A stretch of DNA of 64,000 bases, from positions 5,531,135 through 5,595,134 of the forward strand of contig OY848920.1 in the NCBI GenBank assembly GCA_963693285.1, written 5' to 3'. Each line of letters opens with the position of its first letter. Positions within the stretch are counted from its first letter, which is position 1. The notes under the pieces were generated by a model. It was given only the letters and a program-made list of their open reading frames with translations, made no database searches and was not told the origin of the DNA. Source of the stretch: Xestospongia muta (lineage: Eukaryota > Porifera > Demospongiae > Haplosclerida > Petrosiidae). The translations under genes and the position numbers were made by a program. This document shows positions 12,581-24,471 of this stretch, in pieces.

Positions 12581-12805
12581 AGTCCTCCTGATGAACATGA
12601 TCTGCTTAAAATACTGGCTGATACATGTTGTAGTTGGTAAGTTATTGGTAAATCTTTTAAGGTCCCTACTAATACTTTGGAAAGTATAGAAACATCTTCA
12701 AATGATGATAAAATTAGGCTTTTGAAAGTAATTGATGAGTGGAATACAACTCAATCATTACCTTTTATATGGGAGACAGTGATCTCTACATATACCATAG
12801 GCTAG
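12581..12805 (+). pseudogene. Decayed Death-domain exon
   Basis: Read through one stop, this frame gives a Death-domain pattern: DLLKILADTCCSW, then IGKSFKVPTNTLESI, a linker, and KVIDEWNTT followed by FIWETVIS. Death domains are six-helix protein-interaction modules of apoptosis and innate-immune adaptors. The same landmarks occur in the intact exon at 52641-52927 (LLADISAAW, IGLALHVS, VIENWITT, VIWETLI), so the two are relatives. A TAA at 12638-12640 sits right after the first conserved Trp, where a codon is expected, and the frame ends at TAG 12803-12805. A possible acceptor (TTTTAAAG) precedes it. No neighbouring exons were recognised. A sequencing error at the stop is the alternative. 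Confidence 0.6.
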
Positions 12806-14469
12806 TGTACAATATTTACTAATTAAACTAGAATTATCAAATTAACATCTTACCTCATCAAAACTCATAGTCGAAAAGATAACAGTTTCTTCAGCTTACT
12901 AAGTCATCATTTTCATAGCACAGTTACATCTCAACTATATTTTGTGTATCCCCTGCAGTGATTATATTACAATTTGGCTACTAACTAATCAGCACATGTA
13001 CTGAATGCCACTACTAATTTCCTCAATCTGGCAAACAATATCTTATTTCTGTAGAATATCTGTTCTATGTCCTGATATGAGGAGACCTTCAGTTGTTTTC
13101 ATTTTCCTATCTATTATGTTTCAGTGTAACTCTTATATTCATTGTGCACTAATCTAACAATGCATCCTTATACAACACTTTTGACTACTATGTCTTACTG
13201 AAAGCCTTACATCAACTGTCCATATCTACAGTTCACTGTCATAATGTAAGCTATCCCATCTACTATGTTTCTTCTTTCACTATGTCCAAAAATATCACTA
13301 TTCTACACAGTCCTCTAATATTACCTTAATGTAATTGTCTTCCTTATGTGTTGATATTGTCTAACATTATCAACTTTGTCCTGCTAAAAAATTCATCAAT
13401 TAATTTTGGTTAGATTTAATATTCATTGACAAAACCTCTCCTGTCAAATATGTTTTAACACCACCCTTTCATTTCCTGTAATTATAATTTCATTATCTTG
13501 TCAACTGTCTCCAAATATAATTATGCCTACTAATGTAACCTCCTTCACTGTATCATAGTTTATCTCTTCTATATCTTATGTTTCATCATATCCTAATCGA
13601 GCCCTACCTGTGTTATGATATAAGCTTCTTTGTGTCTCACTGAAAGTCTTCCTGTTTGCTGTGTCCTCATATTACCTTTATCATAGCATATACTAATATA
13701 ACCCTCCTGCCCACTGAGTACTCTAAAGCTTAAGTGTCTACTACCTGTATATAGTTCTGTTATCTTCACTCATGCATTTAATGTAACTGTAAAGCCAAAG
13801 CATTTAATTTGTAATGATTGTCCAGCAGAGTCTCTTCTGGCTTAAACAATGTTATATCCTACTTCATTTGGTTATTGTCTTTCATTAAAAATAAAATTAT
13901 CACATTCTCTATTTGTAAGTTGATGGGTTGTGTAATAATTATTATGATATGTTACTTTCTCTCTGTATTTATTGTATGGGTAAAGTCTATTACAAGAGAT
14001 CATTTAAATTATCTTGCATAACAGACACTTCCGAAATTGAAAGTGCACCTACAATTAGAGATAGTGTCTGTGGCTCTATGAAGCAAGATCTGTACTCTAG
14101 TATCATATATTATGACGCATGTGTAGTGAGTAATGTAATAGCATCATAGTATACAATACTAGCAGCATGTATACTTTACAGATAGCGATTCATACAGACA
14201 TTACAATATACAACCAAAATCAAGAATCCAGGAAATATCTTGCTGATGCTTAATTCTAATAGATGGTTTGTGGTACTTGTACTCTGGGTTTTATTGAGCA
14301 TGCGTCATAGTATATGATACCATATAGCTCTAAATGTTTACAAGGAATTAAATTTTGCAGTTTACTGTTTTATTGTGTTTTGCAAACATAATTCCGCTAA
14401 ATTTAACAAATGCGATAGTTATGCTATGCTACTTTTCTCGAACATCAAATTGTCCTTCTTCTGTATCTG
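12806..14469. other. Unassigned stretch with eroded minisatellite units
   Basis: Between about 13060 and 13760, phrases such as CTATGTCCTGATATG, CTACTATGTCTTACTG and GTGTCCTCATATTACC recur irregularly. They look like heavily eroded units of the 28-bp family seen at 4.8-9.8 kb. The rest shows no supported gene; the frame at 13928-14149 has no recognisable domain. Confidence 0.4.
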
Positions 14470-14702
14470 TGCCTTCACTGATGCCAAAAGCTCTCCACGA
14501 AGCTGACAAGAGAGTTGCGAGTCTCGCTAAAGAAACCGATGAGGCTGGCCCAGCACCGAATCATGCAAAGAAAACCTATTCCATCTACTCCACTAAAGAT
14601 CTTGCTTGTATAGGAAGGTATGATGCCGAGTATAGGCCAATCAAGGCATCATGGCACTTCACAGTTCCTGAATCTACTGCAATACTTTGCAGAGTTAAAT
14701 GA
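14470..14702 (+). pseudogene. Transposon-derived helix-turn-helix-like fragment
   Basis: The open frame ends with YSTKDLACIGRYDAEYRPIK followed by ASWHFTVPEST. This resembles the DNA-binding helix-turn-helix found at the N-terminus of several animal transposon-encoded proteins (pattern: IGKYAAE, a variable loop, then A.RHF..PEST). It ends at a stop 25 codons or fewer after the motif and has no catalytic domain. It lies about 160 bases upstream of a MULE element but outside its terminal repeat, so it is a separate remnant. Family assignment is tentative. Confidence 0.4.
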
Positions 14703-14866
14703 TCGGTCCCAGAACAGTGTGAAGATTTCGGACATAACAAGACTTGCTGTAACTAAGCTAAGCAGTATACTGTCTATGGTTGTTATCATAACTATTACCA
14801 GTATAAAGTATATTGTGTTCAGTAAACCGTAAACACTTCCAGCTATGCGGTACATCATAATAAATA

Positions 14867-16293
14867 CGGGGTACACACTTTCATTCGATCTGATGAACGG
14901 AAGTCACATGACATGTTAATCAACTCACATCTGTACATGTGTTTACGCGGGAATTTCTCAATTTTAACTTCATTACTCACAATGGCCGAGCAAGATACTT
15001 CATCCAAGCCACCTTGTGCATGTGATCTCCATTCTGTTGGTCTGCATTATTACTCTGGTGTGGTTGACAATGTTGAAGAGTTGCTGGAGAGTCATAAGAT
15101 AGCAACTCAAAGCTCTTTTGGCACTCGAAGCTCACTAAAAAATATGTGCCTGATGTGAACAAAGAAAATCATGACCCAGACCAGAGTCAATCCAAGGTAT
15201 CAACATTTCTGTATTAATTTTATCTTTTGCTGCACTTAAATAATATAATTATACAGTACATGTTATCCTTTATTAACAATATTAGACAAAATTAAGAATC
15301 TTCTGGAATCATACAATAAATGGTTGCAATCTTGAATTTGACAATACTCCATTCACAGTTTCTTCAATATGCAAACTTGATTGCCAGTTTGGTCAGCACT
15401 ATTACAAAGAGCAGCAAGGGAAAGAAAAATCAGACCGTACTCAATTACAAGGATCTCAAAAAATAGGTTGCAAGGCCCATATAATTGTTCGTACCATCAT
15501 ACTGTATCCTGATTTCAAACTTTCCGACTTAGAGATTGAAAATGTAGGTCTACGAAAACTAAAACAAATAAAAACAGACAAACTGAGAATGTTACAAAAA
15601 CTTTAACATCAGAGGTATCTACTACAATAAATATAAAATATCATGTACTAATACCAACAGAGGAGGCCCATCATTCCTTCCATCAAACAAGAAGACTGGC
15701 AGGATATGCACAGCGTATACACCCAAAGCTTACTGAAAAAATTTATGAACTTGTGTCAGAAGGGATTACCAATACACAGGAAGTCAAACGAGCTTCAAAA
15801 CACTACACATTGCATGTTCTTTGTACTACATAAAAACCCGAGTTAACAGACAGGACATATTTCCCAACATCTGTAGATATAAGAAATCACATCTACAAAG
15901 CACAACAAGCCTGTCAATTATCTAAATTGGACCAAGAGAATCTAAAAATCAAAATTGACATGTGGCAAAAGAAAAACCCAGAATCGAGATTCCATTTTCG
16001 TCCATATAAAGCAAAAGCATCAGAGAGCAAGGAACTGAAGGAACATGTGATTGATAATGAATTGTGTACATTTACACAAACACTACTGTATGTACACCAA
16101 GAACCATGGCAACAACTGCTTAAACAATATGGAAATACAATTTCATTAATGGACGCAACCTATAAAACCACAAAGTATGAATTAGCTTTATTTTTTATAG
16201 CAGTGAAAACGAATGTGGGTTATTAACTAATAAAAAAAGTAACTCGTAAAAAAAGACTTCCGTTCATCAGATCGAGTGAAAGTAGTGTACCCC
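14867..16293 (+). mobile_element. Mutator-like (MULE) element, internally deleted
   Basis: The ends are 39-bp terminal inverted repeats, 14867-14905 and 16255-16293. They share GGGGTACAC at the tips and TCGATCTGATGAACGGAAGTC internally. The flanks carry TAATAAATA at both 14858-14866 and 16294-16302, an 8-9 bp target-site duplication that fits Mutator elements. Inside, on the plus strand, are fragments of a MULE-type transposase. The 1.4-kb length is short for an autonomous element. Confidence 0.85.
14982..16225 (+). pseudogene. MULE transposase, truncated and interrupted
   Basis: The fragments are, in order: a start at 14982 with MAEQDTSSKPPCACD and an FGTRSS motif; a Cys/His region at about 15330-15600 (DCQFGQHYYKEQQ, IGCKAHI) like the zinc-binding N-terminus of CaRF-like animal MULE transposases; a segment with HQTRRLAGYAQRIHPKL; and at 15927-16225 a frame that enters the catalytic core with SLMDATYKTTKYELALFF. 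The Asp in LMDATY corresponds to the first acidic residue of the DDE triad. The frame stops a few residues later, so the rest of the core is missing. Stops also separate the fragments. The protein cannot be active as drawn. Confidence 0.75.
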
Positions 16294-16475
16294 TAATAAA
16301 TATTGCTTTATAATGTCACAGTAAACATATCACGGTTTTTTGCCAAGTCCACCCAAATTATCAGACACCCGTGACCCGTCTCGAATACTATTAGTAATAT
16401 ATGCGCATGTGCAGTTCCAATATTAACTACTACGCCTACAGTCACTTAAAGATATATGGGTGGGAGGGAAAGGCA

Positions 16476-19400
16476 ATGGAACAAATTCCGTTTGCTCTAG
16501 CTACTAAACGAGTCATTAAAGTTTTGAAGAGGGAAGCGAAGCTAGAGTTTTGTCCTGCGTACTTTGAAGAACCATGTTCAAGCCATAATGGTTGCTGTTA
16601 TGACGAGTATGATGTTGTTGCGTCTGGACTGCGTTTAACTAAAGATCAAAGAAAGCTTGTTGCTCTACAATCTCGTGATGAAGGTTAGTAAACTGTTTCG
16701 AACTTTGACCGATATATATATATATATACTACCCTATTATATATAGTATAGCTAGAGCTAATCCATAATTTTGTTGTATTAATTAAGTGTCTGGTGACAC
16801 ACAAAAGTAAAGCTTGTGTATTTGAAGCTGTGCTATTACTAATGGACAGATACAATGTCTCAAATTAAGCTGTATAAAAACATATGACTAACCAACTAAG
16901 ATATGTTTTCTTTTTATGGACGTTGGTATTACATAGCATGAATAACACAGTCTGTCCTATCTTAAAGTGCATATGATTTTATTAGACACAAGAACACAAA
17001 TCATTTCACATTTTTCGATTACATCACACATAGAGGGCTAAGGTTTATGACAATCTTTGATTTGACTTGGACTTAAGAATTCCAATATTTTGCACAAACA
17101 TTTCTTTTGTGTGTCACCAAATCTTTTCTTTTCAAACAGATGTAGTGCAAACTTACTAATGACAACAAAATTAATCTTTACCGTACACAAGGTGTCATTA
17201 GAACTACAGGTTATTCCATTACTTCATTTCATACCCAAATTTGAGTTGTAATGTAGGCTATTTTCTGCCTGGCAAATTATAGACTAACAGCCAGTTCAGT
17301 TGGTCAACTTATATAGTGAATGCTCATGTGATGACGTAAACCTCATTTTAAAACATAATTGTTTTGGAAAAGGGATCCTTTTAAATTAGTTTGTCTAACA
17401 GTTTAATCATTGTATCATTTTGCAAAGACATTAATTCACAGAGAGGACTTTATCTGTAAGTCATTTTTAATTGTTAGTTATAAAGTATTATCTTAGTAAT
17501 TAAAGTGCATGTGCTGTCTTTATTCAATTTTTCAAAAGGAGGTTGGGCCATATTAGTAAACACCTGAAAAAAAGATATTCATACCATGTTATTATAATAA
17601 TATGAGTATATCGTTTTATCATCCATGGACAAACCACAAATTATTTAACTACTCATGTTTTAATAATTAGTGACTGTTTCATGTTGTATGTTTCATGCAG
17701 ACATGAATAGACTAACTAACCTGTAGAGAATGTTATAGATTAACCATGGAAAAATCCTCCTATAATTGTTTTGAAAGACAGGAACTTTACATTGAAACAC
17801 TAACTAATTACTATCATATGGAATACTGTAGAATATAGGGAGAGAAACAAGTTAGTGAGGAGCTCTGAGCCTTCAAATAGAATCAGTCACATTCAACATG
17901 GTAGCCCTCATAGTTAGAAAAATTCATTGGTTCCTCTTATGTGTGCATAATTAAAGGATGAGGTTTAAGTTTATTTGTTGCTTTCAATTGTCACATACAA
18001 CAATAGAATAAACAAAGCAAGTGGATATACAAATATGGATATATACATGCACACATGGTCCAAAATAATTATTGTATTACTTGGCACGTACAGCATAACA
18101 GGTAGTAAATATTATACATAATAGCTTTTATTAATTTTTATGTTTTATATTTACATCTGTAGGTATTGGAGTGTCAAATAAAGTCCAATTGGTGTCTAAT
18201 TCACCTTATCTATCCAAGAGGGTCGGCTTAGTTTTTATGGGTGAGTTATTACTACCTGGCACAAAACATACCACACAATCCTATCATTGTTTTGGATCGC
18301 AAGATATAGAGACAAGTATCATCAAATGTGAATTATCATGATAATGCACTATTCAATTAGTTTGTTGTAAATGTCATATTAACTTTAATAGGTCTTGCAT
18401 CATTTAATAATCAAACACAATGGATTTTTGAGGAATTGACTAAACAAATCCGGTTACTTAATAGAAAGGTGAAAGAAGGAAAGCATAGAGAAGGTATACA
18501 CTATATAATATCAAGAATATGTAATGGTAATACCATGTAAATACTGCTTGGATTTGATTTGACAATAATTTGTTATAAATATACCTGATTACCAAGTATG
18601 TACATTTTTGCAGACACAACCCTTTTGCTTTAGAAATGTATACATGATTTAATTTTGCAATCATTCCTGTCTACATATTTTAAGTTTTGCTTAATTTAAT
18701 GATCGTGTATTCATCTATTCACAAAAATTAGATTACAATGGAAAAATTATATACATTGTTTCTTATATATAAAAAATTGTATTAAGGGGACATTATTTTA
18801 TTTCAGGTCTACTATTGCAGCAACTGGATCAAACTGAAGGTATAGGTTTTAATCACTCACTTAACAAGTTATTTTATAAGAAGACCTACCATACATTTCG
18901 TAATTAAAAATTGGACTTGTAATTAAATTGGAATAAGCAGCTGATTTTAACATTTTAAGCAATCTGAGTTAATTTTTTGCTCTTTAGTCAAACCCAACTT
19001 ACTTGTTCATGTCATATTTACTTAAATATTAGCATGTACATGAATGACTGGTGTGTTTGAACTTATACATGGTTTAAATCTTGTATTGAATGTAATGCAT
19101 TAAGCAACAACTTAAAATGAACTATAAACACTAACTCTCAATCACAAAGAATTAAAATATGGTTTTTCACAATTCTATACTGCTTCTAAACACTTTTCTT
19201 GTTTCAAAAGTTACAAGTCTACACATTTAATTTTTAACAAGTATGGTTTGTTTGTTTGTTTTTATTCCAATTACAAACATTATGTATTATAGTCTTCTTT
19301 CTTTTGTAAACCTAGATGATGAGTCAAAACATGATCTTAAAACAAAATCTCAAGAATTAGAGGCAGAAAAAAGGGAATTTGAGATTGAAAAACACAAATT

Positions 19401-22294
19401 TCAAGTTGAAATGGAAATGAGGAAGCAAAGTATGAGTATATTCAGTTGGATTATGTCAGTTTTGTACATGCACTTTTAGTAATAGTGATTGTGAAGTTTT
19501 GTACTATCTGATAGGCCACGTGATGGTACTGTGTGACTGTTAAAGCACTGGTTATATAGACAATGCTTGATTCTCACAGGAGCAAAGCAATTACCTTTAT
19601 TATTATATGTAGCAGCCCCCAACACCTACTCTGTCTTACTTGTTCATTATAGACCATATTATCCTTAACTAGTGTCTTTAACCTTGATTCACACTCATAC
19701 ATTTGCTCCTAGTTAGATAGAAACCTCGTTTCTTATTTTGCATAGTCAAGTTTGTACTCGGGATTTACACGATGTATTATGCTTTAATTCCAATAGAGCT
19801 GGAAGAGCAAGAGAAATTGTATGATGATTACAGGAGAAAACATGAGCCTTTGCCGGCATCAATGTTAATTAATGAAGGAAGCAACAACATGGAGAGTCAA
19901 GATGAAGGTAACAAAACATGTTGATATTCCATATAGCAGAAGAAGTTGGTCAGGATTTTAGTTTGATAATTTTTTGTAATTTGACAAATATCATAAATAT
20001 TACTAATACTGGCAGATTTTAATAAATCACCATACACCTTTATGGATGTAAATTCACTATCCCTACCAAATTATGCTATATGGTATATGTGGCTTCCATT
20101 GCAAGGATGCTCCTTTTTCAAAATTACTGTTTATAAAATACGTTTATTTAAATATTTCAAAATTTATTCACATACTTTAATTATTAATACACTTAGAAAA
20201 CTATTAACTTAATTTTTATTCTGTTACATTGAGAATGACTGCAGTGGTTTTCCAATAATAATATCATCAACCTAACATGGATGTGTCATTGTAGTTGCAA
20301 AAGCTTTTGTGAGTTATATTGTAGCTTTTCATTTGTGGTACTTGTCAGTGTTTCTTTTTAATCTATCATACTTTATAATTTAAATTATTTTTGAAGCTTC
20401 TCAACATTCTATGGAAGCTAGAAAATTCTTGCACAAGCATTCATTAATAATATGCAAATTATTCAGGATGTCAGATCATGGTGTATTGTAAACAACACCA
20501 TTCATTTTATATGGGATTTCTAGTTTGTGACTTTCCTAAATATGTAAAACATTAGATTATTATTATTATAAAGAGTTGTTTCTTTATAGAAAAGCAATGC
20601 AAACAATTATATAAAGTCTTCGTTAAAAATCATGAAATGTAGGGATGGCCATGCATGGCAGTACAAACATCTGTAAAAAGGCTACAGCAGGATGGCAGTT
20701 AAACAGTCATATATAGTAGTCATATAGGCCATACGTTTTAAAACCATTTTAGATGTTTGTACCACAATCCCTACATTTATTAGAAAGTTTTATATACATC
20801 TATATGCTTTATTAACCTCGTTCAGATCACCCACAATGGGTTATGGAAGACTTTAGCAGACAAATTAGATCTCTTAGGAAAATAGTTGAGGAAAGCCAGC
20901 AAAGAGAAGGTATGATGCTAGAGATATTAACAGCATTATAATATATAATATTATGTATACAAAAAATAGTAGCAGAGAAACTGTTAAATCTTGTAGGCAA
21001 GACTTAAGCTTGAAGTATGAAAAATTGTTGCTCCATTGTTAAATATCAAAACGTAATGAAATTTTGTTGTGGTCAAGGCTTAATTATAAGGACAAAAGAC
21101 AATACTGTTATGTTTTTGATCTTCTGACATTTAGATCAGTTACACCAACAACTAATCCAAGTCCAAATGTCTGAAAGTAAGGAAGGTATAATAATGGTCA
21201 TTGACAAATGTGTGCTCATATAGGGCAAGCAACACATTTGTTACAAGCAGAAAAAATGAAAAATAAAGCAAAGAGTGCTGAATTGAATATTTTGTTTTTG
21301 AGACTCAAGCAGCAATCAAAAAGTAATAATAAAATAACAACTTTGTTATAACAAAATAAATTATTATTCCATTCAAATGACTGTGACTGATATTTTGTTC
21401 TAAGAAATACAGGATATTGGATATAAAACAGTTTGAAAATTTTTGTGCACTTTTAAGCATACAGCTTCATATATATTGTATTTTAAATATATTATCTTCA
21501 TCAATATAGACATAGCTGAGCGGGAACAAAGGTTGAAGGATCAGAAAAAGGACTTTGAAGATAGAATGTACTCTGTTATGATTGGTATGTTTGTGTTTAT
21601 TGTAGATAAATAGACATCAATATCCAAACGAATAGTCGCATATAATTACAATATAGTTTGGCATGCTAAGCCTAAAGGCTTGTTATACTTGTTACTATTT
21701 AACTTTCCTCCATTTTGAAAAGATACATGCATATCATCCAACAAAGTTCAAAACTGTATACATCTCAGTCCCAAAACCTAAGTAAGCTTGCCTTTGTGTG
21801 ATATATAATTTTAGAACTTTAAACGTGAAGCATTCAAAGCTTCTTGTATGTAGTAGACCTGTCTGTAGGTATTCATGAAGACACGTAATAACCCAAGCTA
21901 GCCCAGTTATACCAAGTCCAACACAAATGTGATGATACAGCAGAATAATTCTGAATAATTCTCTCTGATGTTAATAAGAAACATGAGGCATCTATCAGTG
22001 ATACTACATGATTACATGTTATTATTATACCTTGTATCTATAAACATCTCCACTCTATCTACAGATAGATAGCTCATTTTTCTTAATAACATCGAAAGGA
22101 ATTACTCATAACTTGTCTAAACATATTTAACTGTTATTTTAAATAAGCATTAAGTCTGCTTTTGTCATTAAAGCTTTGAATAACAAGGAGAAAAAACTAG
22201 AAGAGGAACAGGATGCCTTAACAGAAATGAAGGAAAAACTCGAAGGTCAGTAGTATATGGATCTGCTTTGCATATGTTGCCTGCATAACAGATA

Positions 22295-22368
<74 letters not shown>

Positions 22369-24419
22369 TATATTTTATATTTGTCCTAAACTTTATTAAT
22401 TTGTAGAGCTGGAACAGCAAAAACAACAAATTTGTAATAACCTTATATCTAAGACTCAAGAATTAGAGCAAGAAAAACAAGAATTTCAAAACGAAAGACA
22501 TAGATTAGAAATTGAAATGGAAAACAAGAAGAAAGGTATGCTTATTAATTAATTCTACAACACTTGTAGATTCTGACCAATCAAATTGCTTCATTTTATG
22601 TTTATAAATTACTAATACACTGCTGATACTTTGAGGTGTTTCAGTGATTCATTAAGTACCCTTTGTTCAATAAAAATTGTTTCATGATTCTTTCATTAAG
22701 TTTTACTGAACAGATGTTCAATATAGTACTAATTCTGTGATTATTTGTTCTCTGAATCTCATGACTTGTTATAAAATAACACAGTAACAAGTCTGTCCTC
22801 ATTGTAAAGATTTGTGAAAATTTTCTTGCCAGCCATAGTGGATACAAAGATACTAAAGAAATATAAGTATAAATGGAATAATCAAAGTCAAATTTATATC
22901 CTTGTGGCTTACAGATGAAGCCACAATATAAACTTTTTGAATTATACACTTGGTTGTTATTAAAACCAGAGCCAATGTACACATATATGACTACAAACAA
23001 AAAATGCTATTATGTTACTAATCCATTTTAGTGACTACAAGTGACTAGTTATTGTTTAAGCTAATTTTTAAGCATAATAACACATCTACAGTTTTGAATG
23101 TTTAGTGATTCCAAATGTTGAGCACTTGTACATGTACATGCATATTATGAAAATGTGCATAACTATCATGTTATATTATGTACTATTTTTGCTCTGTGGT
23201 ATATCCCCATAGAGCTAGAAGAACAAGAAAAAAGATTATATGATGAATACACAAGAAAAAATGAAGATCTTGAGGAGGAAAGAATGCTATTAGAAGCTGA
23301 ACGAAACAACTTTTTAGAACAAATGAAAATCCAAGAAGAAGGTACAGTCAATATTGCCCTTTCATGTGTACATAGTATTCACTACATTGGTGAATCTTTA
23401 ACTGATATTTGTAATGTCCCTTCATTTTGTTAATCATGTGGAGGTATTATTAAAAATGACTACTTTTAATTGTCATGAGAATTTAATAATTGTTCATTAC
23501 TATTAATTACTTGGTGATTACATAGTTTATGTTTTGGTCCACAGAATTTAACCGAAAACAGAGATGTTTAAAAATTGAACAAGAAGCATTACAAAATCAA
23601 GGTATGTAGCACTTGTATTCATTTTTCTGAATGTTGCATGCTTTTGATATGATATAAGCAATTTTCAGTAGATATACAGAGTACAATGTATATAGTAGTA
23701 CTGTACCAATGTAATTTTAGTATTGATAACTGGCCAATGGTAGGTGGGTGCTGATATGCAAGTTAATATAGCAGTTCTCCCCAAAAACAACTTTCAGTTT
23801 TTAATTTTTTTAAAGAAACACAAATAAACACATGTACAAGACATCCTTAACTAAAGGGAAGAATGTATTAGCATTAAAAGATCAATAGGATCTCAGACAG
23901 TAGTTAGACAATTATTGTTGTGTGGCTCTTAATAATGAACCTTGGATATTCTAATACTTCATGGACTCTACATTTCTTGTAAAGAACAGCAAACAAATAT
24001 TCAAGAACTTTAAAAATGGATATGAGGGACAACATAGACATCATTTAGCATAAATCTTTTAAAAAGAACATTAGCAAAGTAACAGTGATAGCAATAGCAT
24101 CATTCCTATACAATAGTTTGTATTGGTTTATAAGCATGTATCATACAAATACTTGGACATAATGTAGATGTGATTTAGTATCTGTTACAAAGAACGTAAA
24201 CAAAGTATCATTGACAATAGCAACATCTCTTCATAATGGAATACAGCAAAAACAAACTGATTTGGAGCAATATTATTATTGTCAATCATCAATTAAAGAT
24301 TGATTTCTTGATTTCTTACTAACACTTTATTTAAAATGTATGAGCTATGAATTCATTAGTATGCATGTGTGTGTGGACATGTGTACATGTGTGTGCGTGC
24401 GTGCGTGTGTGTGCCGTGC

Positions 24420-24471
<52 letters not shown>

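Noticed and set aside
22247..22459. Thr/His-repeat frame on the minus strand
   Set aside because: Translation of the (GT)n microsatellite in an intron.
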